This document shows, in pieces, positions 7,965-15,446 of a DNA stretch of 22,450 bases. This DNA comes from an uncultured Oscillospiraceae bacterium. Lineage in GTDB: Bacteria > Bacillota > Clostridia > Oscillospirales > Acutalibacteraceae. The stretch lies in assembly GCA_905198295.1 (NCBI GenBank), contig CAJKBW010000050.1:1-22450 (forward strand), written 5' to 3'. The position numbers and the translations under genes are program-made. Numbering within the stretch: position 1 is the first letter of the stretch; each line of letters begins with the position of its first letter. The notes below the pieces were generated by a model. It was not told the DNA's origin and made no database searches. It worked only from the letters and a program-made list of their open reading frames with translations.

Positions 7965-8363
7965 ATGCATCCCATCCACAGAGGAGATATTTATTATGCG
8001 GATCTGAGTCCGGTGGTGGGCTCGGAGCAGGGCGGAATCCGCCCGGTGCTGATCGTACAGAATGACGTTGGCAACCGCTTCAGCCCCACCGTGATTGCTG
8101 CTGCTATTACCAGTCAGAAGGACAAGGCAAGGCTGCCTACGCATATACAGCTCAACTCCGCGGGCAGCGGTCTTGTGCGGGATTCTATTGTATTGCTCGA
8201 ACAGATCCGGACCATCGACAAACGCCGGTTAAAGGAACACATGGGTCAGCTTGATGACAGTTCCATGCGTCGGGTGGACGAAGCGCTGCAGATCAGCTTT
8301 GGTCTGGGCGGTACGGTCGGAAAAACGGGTGAGAACAAAGAGGAGAAGCGCCGGGCAACATAA
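7965..8363 (+). CDS. mazF: MazF/PemK (NdoA-type) endoribonuclease toxin
   Basis: 132 residues. The body follows Bacillus MazF (EndoA/NdoA) closely: RGDIYYADLSPVVGSEQGG, RPVLIVQND, NRFSPT, LLEQIRTIDK. The catalytic arginine and threonine correspond to R26 (GGIRPV) and T49 (AAITSQ). It should cut single-stranded RNA at a short motif. The ATG at 7965 has AGGAG 9 nt upstream; longer in-frame extensions carry no family sequence. The last ~16 residues, rich in G, K, E and R, exceed the 116-residue Bacillus protein, and its final codons and stop lie inside a terminator hairpin. No MazE-type antitoxin is recognisable upstream. The alanine-racemase-like gene follows, an association known from Bacillus but there in the reverse order (alr, mazE, mazF). 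Confidence 0.93.
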   Translation: MHPIHRGDIYYADLSPVVGSEQGGIRPVLIVQNDVGNRFSPTVIAAAITSQKDKARLPTHIQLNSAGSGLVRDSIVLLEQIRTIDKRRLKEHMGQLDDSSMRRVDEALQISFGLGGTVGKTGENKEEKRRAT

Positions 8364-8583
8364 GCCCGGCGCTTTGCAGTTGTAAAAAGTACACCGGAGG
8401 GAAGGGGAGTGTGAGGGGGAACCGTCAGGGTTCCCTCCTCGCGCAACAATCACCCGCCCGCAGGCGTCAAAAGTGGGGGATCGAACGATTTCCCCACTTT
8501 TGCTCAGCTTGGCGAACATGACCGGCGTCAGCCGGCCTTTTTCGCCAAGCTGGAAGCGCCGGGCAATATAAGCCCGGCGCTTT
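8345..8583 (+). repeat. Hairpin-rich intergenic element bounded by 31-bp direct repeats
   Basis: The 31-bp unit at 8345-8375 recurs at 8553-8583 with one mismatch (C8359/T8567); each copy is a terminator hairpin. Between them are three further hairpins: 8415-8437 (G-rich/C-rich arms, loop near GTCAG), 8468-8502 (AAAAGTGGGG against CCCCACTTTT) and 8505-8552 (12-bp outer stem CAGCTTGGCGAA with a nested CCGGC-GTCA-GCCGG). No credible gene lies in these bases. The layout suggests either duplication of the mazF end around an inserted palindromic element, or a structured RNA. From 8587 to 8768 I see only the possible -10 TATACT at 8722-8727 and the ribosome site of the next gene. Confidence 0.7.
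8346..8375 (+). terminator. Terminator hairpin of mazF, copy 1
   Basis: An 11-bp perfect stem (8346-8356 with 8364-8374, AAGCGCCGGGC) has the 7-nt loop AACATAA, which contains the mazF stop codon (8361-8363). The following T run is short (TTTGCAGTTGT), so termination may be partial. Confidence 0.65.
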
Positions 8584-8586
8584 TTT
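8553..8586 (+). terminator. Terminator hairpin, copy 2
   Basis: The 11-bp stem (8554-8564 with 8572-8582, AAGCGCCGGGC) has loop AATATAA and continues straight into six T residues (8581-8586). It is the stronger copy and should end mazF transcripts before the racemase gene. Confidence 0.85.
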
Positions 8587-8768
8587 GGATATGGCAAGAC
8601 AAGCTCAGCTGTATTCCGCGCCTTACAGCATGAAGCGGAAAACACAGACAAGCAGAAAAGGATCCGCAGGCTTTTACAACTTCCTTACATCCGTCTGATG
8701 ATTTCCTGCTCTCCACCGGGGTATACTTCCCTTAAGGCAAGCAAAGAGGAAGGAACGGGATAGCCGGT

Positions 8769-9863
8769 ATGACACGCTATGTAACCGATACCAGAAAGTT
8801 TCGCGACAATATTGCGCTGCTCCGGAAAACGGTGGGTGAAGTGCCGGTGATCGGGGTGGTCAAGTGCAACGGATACGGCGCAGGAATCGTTCCGGCGGCA
8901 CGGATTTTGGTTGAGGAGGGGGTTGCCATGCTGGCGGTGATGGAGCTCGGGGAGGCAGCTGCCCTGCGTGCGGCGGGGATCCACGCACCGGTTCTGATGC
9001 TGACGCCGGCGGTAACCGAAGAAGAAGTACGGGCGGTGACAGCGTATCAGCTGACCGCTTGTGTGGACTGTCCGCAGACCGCTGCTCTGCTGGAAAAGGA
9101 GGCTCTTCGTGCGGGTGTATGTGTTCCGGTGCACATAATGCTGGACACCGGTTTTGGACGGTTTGGCTTTCTGCCGGGGCAGGAGGAGGCTGTTCTGCAG
9201 ATGCATGCCGCCTGCCCGCACCTGCATATCACAGGCTGCTTTTCCCATCTGCACGATTCTTTTGCGCAGAGCGACCGGGAGGTTCGCCGGCAGACGGCGT
9301 GTTTTCTGGCGATGACCGACAGACTGACGGCGGCCGGACTGGATGTGGGGATACGGCATATCGCCAGTACGGCGGCCGCACTGCGCTATCCGTATACGCG
9401 GCTGGATGCCGTGCGCGTGGGTTCGGCATTTTACGGCCTGCTGCCGCTTCGGGATATCTGGGGATTTCAGGCGGTTGGTCATCTCGAGTGTACTGTGGCG
9501 GCGGTCAAATGGCTGCCCAAGGGACATAACATCGGCTATGGCGATATGTACCGCACCCGGCGGCCTACCCGGATTGCCGTAATCCCGGTCGGACACTTCG
9601 ACGGCTGGGGCATGGCCGGCGTCCGGGACAGCTTCCGCCTGCGGGATCATCTCCGCTATATTAAGGAGGATTTTCGCCGTATCGGCAGGGATAATCGTCT
9701 GTTTGTGGAAATCGGCGGCTGTAAGGCGCCGCTGCTTGGGCGCATGACCATGTCGAATGCCATTGCGGATGTGACCGACATTCCCTGCTGTACGGGCGAT
9801 ATCGTCACCATTCATACTTCACCCACTGGGATCAGCCCCGCCGTGGCCAGGATGTACATCTGA
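8769..9863 (+). CDS. Alanine-racemase-like PLP enzyme, divergent
   Basis: 364 residues with a fold-III PLP barrel followed by the alanine racemase C-terminal domain. The PLP lysine is K32 in VVKCNGYGAG (usually KADAYGHG), the pyridine-contacting arginine is R216 in VRVGSAFYG, and the catalytic tyrosine is Y257 in IGYGDMY. M328 of GRMTMS matches the substrate-pocket methionine. Departures are H276 in VGHFDGW, where the family has GYADG, and a C-terminus lacking the usual helix between GD and the final R-x-Y motif. It should interconvert L- and D-alanine for peptidoglycan or another amino acid pair; substrate is uncertain. AGGAAGGA lies 14 nt before the ATG, rather far. The gene ends 6 nt from the convergent gene with no terminator visible. 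Confidence 0.82.
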   Translation: MTRYVTDTRKFRDNIALLRKTVGEVPVIGVVKCNGYGAGIVPAARILVEEGVAMLAVMELGEAAALRAAGIHAPVLMLTPAVTEEEVRAVTAYQLTACVDCPQTAALLEKEALRAGVCVPVHIMLDTGFGRFGFLPGQEEAVLQMHAACPHLHITGCFSHLHDSFAQSDREVRRQTACFLAMTDRLTAAGLDVGIRHIASTAAALRYPYTRLDAVRVGSAFYGLLPLRDIWGFQAVGHLECTVAAVKWLPKGHNIGYGDMYRTRRPTRIAVIPVGHFDGWGMAGVRDSFRLRDHLRYIKEDFRRIGRDNRLFVEIGGCKAPLLGRMTMSNAIADVTDIPCCTGDIVTIHTSPTGISPAVARMYI

Positions 9864-9869
9864 GCTGAG

Positions 9870-10868
9870 TCAATGCGCTTTTTCATCCGCTGGATGCCAG
9901 AAGGCTTCAATCTGTGACGGCGTCAGCGAGCGGGCGAAATCCCGTTTGTATTCAAGAAGCTGCTGCAGCTCGCGCACAATCTCAAACAGCACTGCACGTG
10001 TCTCGAATTCGGTTCGGGTTTCCGGCAGCGGCGCTGTGCGGAAATGCTGCCGCGTACGCTCAAGCTCGGCAAGCATATCGGCGGCGTTGTCGTGTTCGTG
10101 CAGCGTGCCGGCGAGCATCAGCATGAAGCTCTGCACAATATGGGCCTGCTCCGGGACCGATCCGAGCCGGGGAAGGTGTGAGCGGATGCGCGCGAGGATA
10201 TCGCGCTGGCCGGTGCGCATGTCGATATAGTGCAGATAGTACTTGGCGTCCGGATGAAAGGAATTTTTGGCATAAGCTGCTGCCCGCCTGCGCGCCGCAG
10301 CAAGAAGGGTGTCCAGCCGATCGAAGACGGTGTCGAGATGGCCGGAATGGATACGGCCGGCAACAGCATCAGCCAGCTCTGCGGTAATCCGGCGAAGACT
10401 GTCTTCAATCTCCTGCTGATCAGTGCGTATGGCGGCGGTCTGACGGGGCATATACCAGTTGGTGAGAATCCCAGCGGTAATGCCAATGGCCATGAGTACC
10501 GCTTCGTTGAGGATCCCGCTGAGGGTGATGGCGCCGGTCGTCCACAGATGCAGCATCAGAACAGTGCTCATCGACATGCCCTCTTCGAGATGAAGCCACT
10601 GGCATACAGCAACAAACAGCAGTAGATAAACAGCTAACGACAGCACTGAAAAGTGCAGCAGGGTAAAGCTTATGCAGGCGATTGCCACTGCGGCGGCGAA
10701 AGCGCAGCAACGGCGGCCCGCCACCCGGAAGGTATCCCGGCGGGTATCCTGGATGCTCAGCATCGCAATAATCACGGATGAGGTGGCGAACCGCAGCCCA
10801 ATGGCCTCAGAAACGGCGAGTGCCAGGCAGCAGCCTGCCACGATTTTTACCAGTTTGACCGGCTTCAT
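9870..10868 (-). CDS. Aromatic acid exporter (ArAE/FUSC-like) family membrane protein
   Basis: 332 residues. The first ~150 form about six membrane helices, with FATSSVIIAMLSIQDTRRDT near residues 27-46, the pattern of the ArAE_1/DUF939 group (Bacillus YqjA-like). The remaining ~180 residues are a soluble, mostly helical cytoplasmic domain. Family members are annotated as aromatic-acid or small-molecule exporters, but few have been tested, so function is inferred from fold only. The ATG at 10868 has AAAGGAGG 7 nt upstream. It converges on the racemase gene with 6 nt between stops, so transcripts of the two probably overlap. Confidence 0.82.
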   Translation of the reverse strand: MKPVKLVKIVAGCCLALAVSEAIGLRFATSSVIIAMLSIQDTRRDTFRVAGRRCCAFAAAVAIACISFTLLHFSVLSLAVYLLLFVAVCQWLHLEEGMSMSTVLMLHLWTTGAITLSGILNEAVLMAIGITAGILTNWYMPRQTAAIRTDQQEIEDSLRRITAELADAVAGRIHSGHLDTVFDRLDTLLAAARRRAAAYAKNSFHPDAKYYLHYIDMRTGQRDILARIRSHLPRLGSVPEQAHIVQSFMLMLAGTLHEHDNAADMLAELERTRQHFRTAPLPETRTEFETRAVLFEIVRELQQLLEYKRDFARSLTPSQIEAFWHPADEKAH

Positions 10869-11066
10869 GGGCGGGCCTCCTTTGGCTGCGTTTACCCGGC
10901 TCTCACGGCATACGGGAGAATATGGTTTGGGTGGCGGCCCGATCCGCGGTGCTTTTCGCTCCGGAAAACGCCGCCATTGCCAGCGGTGCAGGCGTATGCG
11001 CAGTCACTGGTAGTATGTACGGACAGCGGCGAAATTAACAGGCGGAAAGTCTTTCGATAGAACAAA

Positions 11067-11118
11067 ATGCCGTTTTTTGCCCACGGCATGGACAGGCGCT
11101 GCCGGATTATGGTATACT
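11067..11118 (+). promoter_or_regulatory. Promoter of the AGCS symporter, with an adjacent inverted repeat
   Basis: -35 TGGACA (11089-11094), 18-bp spacer, extended -10 TGGTATACT (hexamer 11113-11118). The inverted repeat ATGCCGT/ACGGCAT (11067-11073 and 11083-11089) abuts the -35 and could be an operator. The rest of the 302 bases between the divergent genes shows no gene; the leader is too short for a glycine riboswitch. Confidence 0.6.
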
Positions 11119-11170
11119 TTTCGACAGCACCCGCGCGGGCGGAACCTATAACGACGGGGGAACGGCGTTC

Positions 11171-12556
11171 ATGCTCGAGATTCTTCAAAACACCATCACC
11201 GGCCTCAACAGCGTGCTGTGGGGAGCGCCGATGATTATTCTGCTTTTTGGCACACATCTGTTTATGACGGTGCGTACCGGCGGCATTCAGCGCAAGCTTG
11301 GCACGGCGATTCGTCTGTCGGTCACCCGGGATGAAAATGCCGCCGGCGATATCAGTCAGTTTGCGGCGCTGACCACAGCTCTTGCGTCTACGATCGGGAC
11401 GGGCAATATTATCGGCGTAGGTACCGCCATCGCGCTGGGCGGGCCGGGTGCTGTGCTGTGGTGCTGGCTGACCGGTGTTTTCGGTATTGCCACCAAATAT
11501 GCCGAATCGCTGATCGCGGTCAAGTATCGGGTGAAAACGCGGGACGGCCGTATGCTGGGCGGGGCGATGTACGCACTGGAGCGCGGGCTGAACATGAAGT
11601 GGCTCGGGGTGGTTTTTGCCCTGTTCGCGGCGCTCGCCTCCTTTGGGATCGGCAGCGGTGTACAGTCCAATGCCATTTCCAAAATCGTCTGCACCACCCT
11701 GCCGGTACAGCCCTGGATGATCGGGGTGACGCTGGCGGTGATCACTTCGCTGGTGATTTTCGGCGGAGTAAAAATGATTTCCAAGGTGTGCGAACGGCTG
11801 GTGCCGGTGATGGCGGCCTTTTATGTGGTCGGCTGCCTGATCGTTCTGGGGCTGAATTATGACTACATCTGGCCGGCGGTGAAAACCATTGTGACGATGG
11901 CCTTTCGGCCGGGTGCGGCGGCAGGGGGGCTGGTGGGTTCCGGGTTGATGATGGCCGCACGATACGGTATTGCGCGCGGCCTGTTTTCCAACGAGTCCGG
12001 CATGGGATCGGCGCCGATTGTATCGGCTGCGGCGCAGACGCGCAACCCGGTCCGGCAGGCGCTGGTTTCTTCAACCGGCACATTTTGGGATACAGTGGTG
12101 GTCTGCCTTCTGACCGGTCTGGTGTTGGTGAGCAGTATTCTGAAAAATCCGGCGATCGATGTGTCCAATATCACCGACGGCGGAGAACTGTCTACGCTGG
12201 CTTTCAGCCAGATCCCGTATCTGGGGCCGATCATTCTTACCGTGGGCATCATTACATTTGCCTATTCCACCCTGCTGGGATGGTCTTATTACGGGGAACG
12301 GTGTACGGAATACCTCTTCGGCAAGCGGGCTCTGATCCCGTACCGCATCCTGTATCTGCTTGTGCTGACTGCGGCACCGATGATTAGCCTGAATCTGGTG
12401 TGGGAAGCGGCCGATACCCTGAATGCCCTGATGGCGATTCCCAATCTGATCGCCGTGCTGCTTCTGTCCGGACGGATCGCCAGGGAAACCAAGTACTATT
12501 TGCACGGTCGTCTCGATGAGGTGGATCAGGACGATATCCCGATTGTGGACAAATAA
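11171..12556 (+). CDS. AGCS-family sodium:alanine/glycine symporter
   Basis: 461 residues, the normal length for the alanine-or-glycine:cation symporter family (AlsT/DagA-like). About ten membrane helices are visible, with signatures TTALASTIGTGNIIGVGTAI, GGPGAVLWCW, TKYAESLIAVKYR and GLFSNESGMGSAPI. It imports alanine or glycine with sodium, placing it functionally near the racemase ~1.3 kb away, though the ArAE gene intervenes. The ATG at 11171 has only a weak site (GGGGGAA, 10 nt upstream). It is a single-gene transcript between its own promoter and the terminator at 12569-12598. Confidence 0.95.
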   Translation: MLEILQNTITGLNSVLWGAPMIILLFGTHLFMTVRTGGIQRKLGTAIRLSVTRDENAAGDISQFAALTTALASTIGTGNIIGVGTAIALGGPGAVLWCWLTGVFGIATKYAESLIAVKYRVKTRDGRMLGGAMYALERGLNMKWLGVVFALFAALASFGIGSGVQSNAISKIVCTTLPVQPWMIGVTLAVITSLVIFGGVKMISKVCERLVPVMAAFYVVGCLIVLGLNYDYIWPAVKTIVTMAFRPGAAAGGLVGSGLMMAARYGIARGLFSNESGMGSAPIVSAAAQTRNPVRQALVSSTGTFWDTVVVCLLTGLVLVSSILKNPAIDVSNITDGGELSTLAFSQIPYLGPIILTVGIITFAYSTLLGWSYYGERCTEYLFGKRALIPYRILYLLVLTAAPMISLNLVWEAADTLNALMAIPNLIAVLLLSGRIARETKYYLHGRLDEVDQDDIPIVDK

Positions 12557-12568
12557 AAACCTATTGCT

Positions 12569-12598
12569 GCCGCCGGCAAAAATGCCGGCGGCTTTTTT
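12569..12598 (+). terminator. Terminator of the AGCS gene
   Basis: A 10-bp perfect stem, GCCGCCGGCA (12569-12578) with 12583-12592, has an AAAA loop and six T residues. It lies 13 nt after the stop codon, and may weakly serve the convergent DUF4363 gene as well. Confidence 0.92.
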
Positions 12599-12601
12599 GC
12601 A

Positions 12602-12982
12602 TTAAAGGATATTTTCCGGAGTAGGCTGTTCGAGTTCTGCAAGCTTTTCCAGCTGATTGCGGCAGCGGATAAGCTCGGAGGCAAAATGGTCGTCGCCCTC
12701 ATACCGCAGGGTGGATGGCAGTGTGGCGGCGGTTTCCTCAATTTTGCTGATATCGGCGTGCCGCATAAAGAAAGGAAACCAGCGGGTCTTCTCGTGAAAT
12801 TCCATCACAAACTGATCGGTCAGTGCCGCACAGTCCTCCCGGCTGCCGGCGGTATACGCCTCTTCGATCCGGTCGAGCAGGCCGATCAGATAAGCGGTAT
12901 TGCGGTTGACGGCGTTATTGGTGACGATACACGCCGCCAATACGGCGATAAGCAGCACGGCGGCAACGATCAGGCGTTTCAT
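12602..12982 (-). CDS. DUF4363-family protein, possible lipoprotein
   Basis: 126 residues: an N-terminal hydrophobic segment (4-18) and a soluble helical remainder. LAAC at residues 15-18 fits a lipobox, so it may be a lipoprotein, although the family is usually described as single-pass. DUF4363 genes often follow DUF421 genes, as here, 12 nt downstream with GGAGG 7 nt before the ATG. Function is unknown. Given the sigma-G-like promoter of the operon and the neighbouring gerA genes, a spore membrane role is inferred. Confidence 0.8.
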   Translation of the reverse strand: MKRLIVAAVLLIAVLAACIVTNNAVNRNTAYLIGLLDRIEEAYTAGSREDCAALTDQFVMEFHEKTRWFPFFMRHADISKIEETAATLPSTLRYEGDDHFASELIRCRNQLEKLAELEQPTPENIL

Positions 12983-12994
12983 GGCGGAGCCTCC

Positions 12995-13666
12995 TCACTT
13001 TTCCTTGCGCACGATAAAGTAGTTGCGGGAGCGGTCAACGGTCAGCAGAAAAACATCCTCAAGGGTACAGGCGTTGTCGGCAAGCGTGCGTTCCACCCAG
13101 CTGTGATCTACTTCGCAGATGGACAGCGCCCAGTCGGAGATATGCCCGTCGCTGACCGCCACCACCGGCATACCGTTGTCCGGCTGGACGACCGAAAGGT
13201 CGCTGCAGGTGGGCGCGCGGAATTCGGGATTTTTGAATACACTGATCTTACCGTTGGTTTCGGCGATGGCGTATTCAATTTCCTGCAGATCGAAGACGTT
13301 CTGCATGCGCAGCGATTCCATCAGGTCTTCTGAGGTCAGCCGCAGCTTTTTCAGAGCTTTCTGGTCGAGCTTGCCCTTGCTGACCACCACGATCGGCGTT
13401 CCGCTGATGAGCCGGGAAAACAGCGAGGATTTGAGCATCAGGCCGGAGAACAGCAGCTCGAGCGCCACCAGGATCAGGATCGGGATCAGGCCGTTGATCA
13501 GCGGCATGCCGCTTTCCTGCATGGGAACGGCAGCCAGATCGGAGATCAGCAGCGTTACCACCAGTTCAATGGGCTGCAGTTCGCCGAGCTGCCGCTTGCC
13601 CATGATGCGCATGGCGGCAATAATGAATATGTAGATGATGACGGTGCGGATCGCGGTGATAGCCAT
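12995..13666 (-). CDS. DUF421-domain (YetF-like) membrane protein
   Basis: 223 residues from the ATG at 13666; an in-frame start at 13798 would run through the promoter. Three N-terminal membrane helices (~4-75) contain the family motif MRIMGKRQLGELQPIELVV. A soluble alpha/beta domain follows, with GTPIVVVSKGKLD and LKKLRLTSEDLMESLR. Bacillus relatives (YetF and the 2Duf protein) are spore inner-membrane proteins, the latter affecting heat resistance. Here the gene diverges from a germinant-receptor operon and carries a perfect sigma-G-type -10, supporting a forespore role. The ribosome site (AAAGGCAGG) is moderate. Confidence 0.88.
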   Translation of the reverse strand: MAITAIRTVIIYIFIIAAMRIMGKRQLGELQPIELVVTLLISDLAAVPMQESGMPLINGLIPILILVALELLFSGLMLKSSLFSRLISGTPIVVVSKGKLDQKALKKLRLTSEDLMESLRMQNVFDLQEIEYAIAETNGKISVFKNPEFRAPTCSDLSVVQPDNGMPVVAVSDGHISDWALSICEVDHSWVERTLADNACTLEDVFLLTVDRSRNYFIVRKEK

Positions 13667-13710
13667 AATAGAATACCTGCCTTTCTGTGATTGCGGTTGC
13701 CTGATGCCCA

Positions 13711-13740
13711 TAGTATGGACCAGTTTTCGGGAATATATTC
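13711..13740 (-). promoter_or_regulatory. Sigma-G-like promoter of DUF421-DUF4363
   Basis: Minus strand: -35 GAATA (13736-13740), 18-bp spacer, -10 CATACTA (13711-13717). Both match the Bacillus forespore sigma-G consensus (gHATR, 17-18 bp, CATWMTA) with no mismatch. The start site is expected near 13704, about 38 nt before the ATG. Confidence 0.7.
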
Positions 13741-13760
13741 TCCGGATTGCGGACATACTT
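13731..13760 (+). promoter_or_regulatory. Sigma-G-like promoter of the gerA operon
   Basis: -35 GAATA (13731-13735), 18-bp spacer, -10 CATACTT (13754-13760), one mismatch to the sigma-G -10. The -35 is half of the palindrome GAATATATTC whose other strand serves the divergent promoter. The start site is expected near 13767, about 83 nt before the gerA ATG. Confidence 0.7.
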
Positions 13761-13849
13761 TTCAGAGAAATCGCGCGGTGGTCCAAAACGGTCGGCAAGC
13801 GGTTTTCGGTTTATGCCGCTGCTATGCGGCGGAAAGGCAGAGGGTGCAG

Positions 13850-15391
13850 ATGTTTGCAAAAATGCGGGAGCTGTTTTCCGCGCCGCGCAATACGCCGGCG
13901 GTTCAGCCGCCGGAGGATCCTACGCCGATCACCGGCGTGCTGATGGATGACCTCGTTTACCTGCGGCAGCAGTTTGGGGTCAGCGCGGATCTGGTGATCC
14001 GGCGCATGGATATTGCCGGGCATAAGACGGCGTTGGTGAGCATCGAGGGCATGGTGGACCGGCATATGATGGCGGACGCTGTGATCCTGCCGATGACGCA
14101 GATTGCTGGGGATTATACGCCGGAGGAACTGATGGGGCACATCCGGGATGACGTTCTGGGGTTTGTGGATATGCTGCAGGTGTCCACTATGCAGGAGCTG
14201 ATGGAGCTGGTGGCCTCCGGCTTCGGTGCAGTGCTGATCGACGGAGTGCCGTATGCGGTGCTCGGCGGTCTGCAAGCCTTTATGATCCGCAGCATCGGCG
14301 AACCCTCGGCCGAGATGACCATCCGCGGTTCGCGTGAGGGGTTTACCGAGGCAATCCGGGTCAATATCTCGATGATCCGTCGGCGGATGAAAACACCGGA
14401 TCTTGTGTTTGAGATGATGAGTGCCGGCAAGACCAGCCACACCGCCATCTGCATGTGTTATATGAAAAACCGGGTGGCGCCCGCGCTGCTGCGGGACGTG
14501 CGGGCGCGTCTGGCGTCGCTGCCGCTGGATACGGTGTTGGAATCGGGTTATATTCAGCCGTTTCTGGAAAACCGGCCGCTGTCTTTATTCAACAGCGTGG
14601 ATACCACCGAGCGGCCGGATACGCTGTGCGGCAAGGTGGCGGAAGGCCGGATTGCCATTCTGGTGGACGGCACCCCATTCGTGCTGATTACGCCGTATCT
14701 GTTTGTCGAACATTTCCAGTCGATGGACGATTACGCGATTCATCCGTATTATGCGAGTCTGATCCGAGTGATCAAATACGCCGCTTTTTTTATCGGGATG
14801 CTGCTGCCGGGGCTGTATGTCGCGATCGGCACCCATCATCCTGAGATGTTTCCCTCCGAGCTGCTGCTGTCTTTTTTGAAATCCGACTATTCCACCCCGT
14901 TTCCGCTGGTGGTGGAGGCGCTGATGATCCATTTCCTGTTTGAGATCATGCGGGAGGCCGGCCTGCGGTTCCCGAAAGCGGTCGGGCATGCGGTGAGCAT
15001 TGTCGGCGCCCTGGTGATCGGGGAGTCGGCGGTCAACGCCGGACTGATCGGTGCGCCGATGGTGATCATTGTGGCGCTGACCGCCATCAGCTCCTTTGTG
15101 ATCCCGTCGCTGTACGGCTCGATTGCGATTCTGCGCTTCGGCTTTATTGTGCTGGGCGGCGCGCTCGGCCTGTACGGCGTAATGGCCGGCCTGCTGCTCC
15201 TGCTGTGCAGCATCAGCGCCATCAACGTGGACAGTATCCCCTATCTTGCACCGCTTTCGCCGTTCAGCTTAAAGGCCATGCGGGACGTGTTCATCCGTGC
15301 GGACTGGCGCAAAATGGGACGGCGTCCGTTTCTTGTGCAGGATATGAAGGGTTCCGAAATCGCCGGCACCTCCGGAGAAAACACGCCGTAA
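13850..15391 (+). CDS. gerA: Spore germination receptor subunit A (GerA/GerKA family)
   Basis: 513 residues from the ATG at 13850 (AGAGGG just upstream). A large N-terminal soluble region (~1-290) holds family blocks MVDRHMMAD, GFGAVLIDGV, SREGFTEAIR and ENRPLSLFNSVDTTERPD. The C-terminal third has about five membrane helices with the conserved LPGLYVAIGTHHPEM, PFPLVVEALMIHFLFE, EAGLRFPK and GESAVNAGLIGAPMVI. With subunits B and C it forms a nutrient-sensing ion channel in the spore inner membrane. It is the first gene of a gerA-gerB-gerC operon with the sigma-G-like promoter at 13731-13760. The germinant cannot be predicted. Confidence 0.95.
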   Translation: MFAKMRELFSAPRNTPAVQPPEDPTPITGVLMDDLVYLRQQFGVSADLVIRRMDIAGHKTALVSIEGMVDRHMMADAVILPMTQIAGDYTPEELMGHIRDDVLGFVDMLQVSTMQELMELVASGFGAVLIDGVPYAVLGGLQAFMIRSIGEPSAEMTIRGSREGFTEAIRVNISMIRRRMKTPDLVFEMMSAGKTSHTAICMCYMKNRVAPALLRDVRARLASLPLDTVLESGYIQPFLENRPLSLFNSVDTTERPDTLCGKVAEGRIAILVDGTPFVLITPYLFVEHFQSMDDYAIHPYYASLIRVIKYAAFFIGMLLPGLYVAIGTHHPEMFPSELLLSFLKSDYSTPFPLVVEALMIHFLFEIMREAGLRFPKAVGHAVSIVGALVIGESAVNAGLIGAPMVIIVALTAISSFVIPSLYGSIAILRFGFIVLGGALGLYGVMAGLLLLLCSISAINVDSIPYLAPLSPFSLKAMRDVFIRADWRKMGRRPFLVQDMKGSEIAGTSGENTP

Positions 15392-15446
15392 TGACCCGGC
15401 TTTGGCACTCTGTCGGCGGCGTGAGCGGAAAGGATGAATCGATTTT

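Noticed and set aside
6386..7975. A 529-codon open frame on the minus strand
   Set aside because: Antisense to the family-2 glycosyltransferase, which has complete catalytic motifs; the shadow is His/Gln/Arg-rich and has no family features.
8345..8583. A CRISPR array in the hairpin region
   Set aside because: There are only two repeats, 208 bp apart, with no regular spacers and no cas genes; the units are terminators.
8685..9815. A 376-codon minus-strand frame
   Set aside because: Antisense to the racemase-like gene, whose PLP lysine and catalytic tyrosine motifs are clear.
11119..11170. A glycine riboswitch before the AGCS symporter
   Set aside because: The leader is only about 45 nt and lacks the paired aptamer structure; none of the required length fits.
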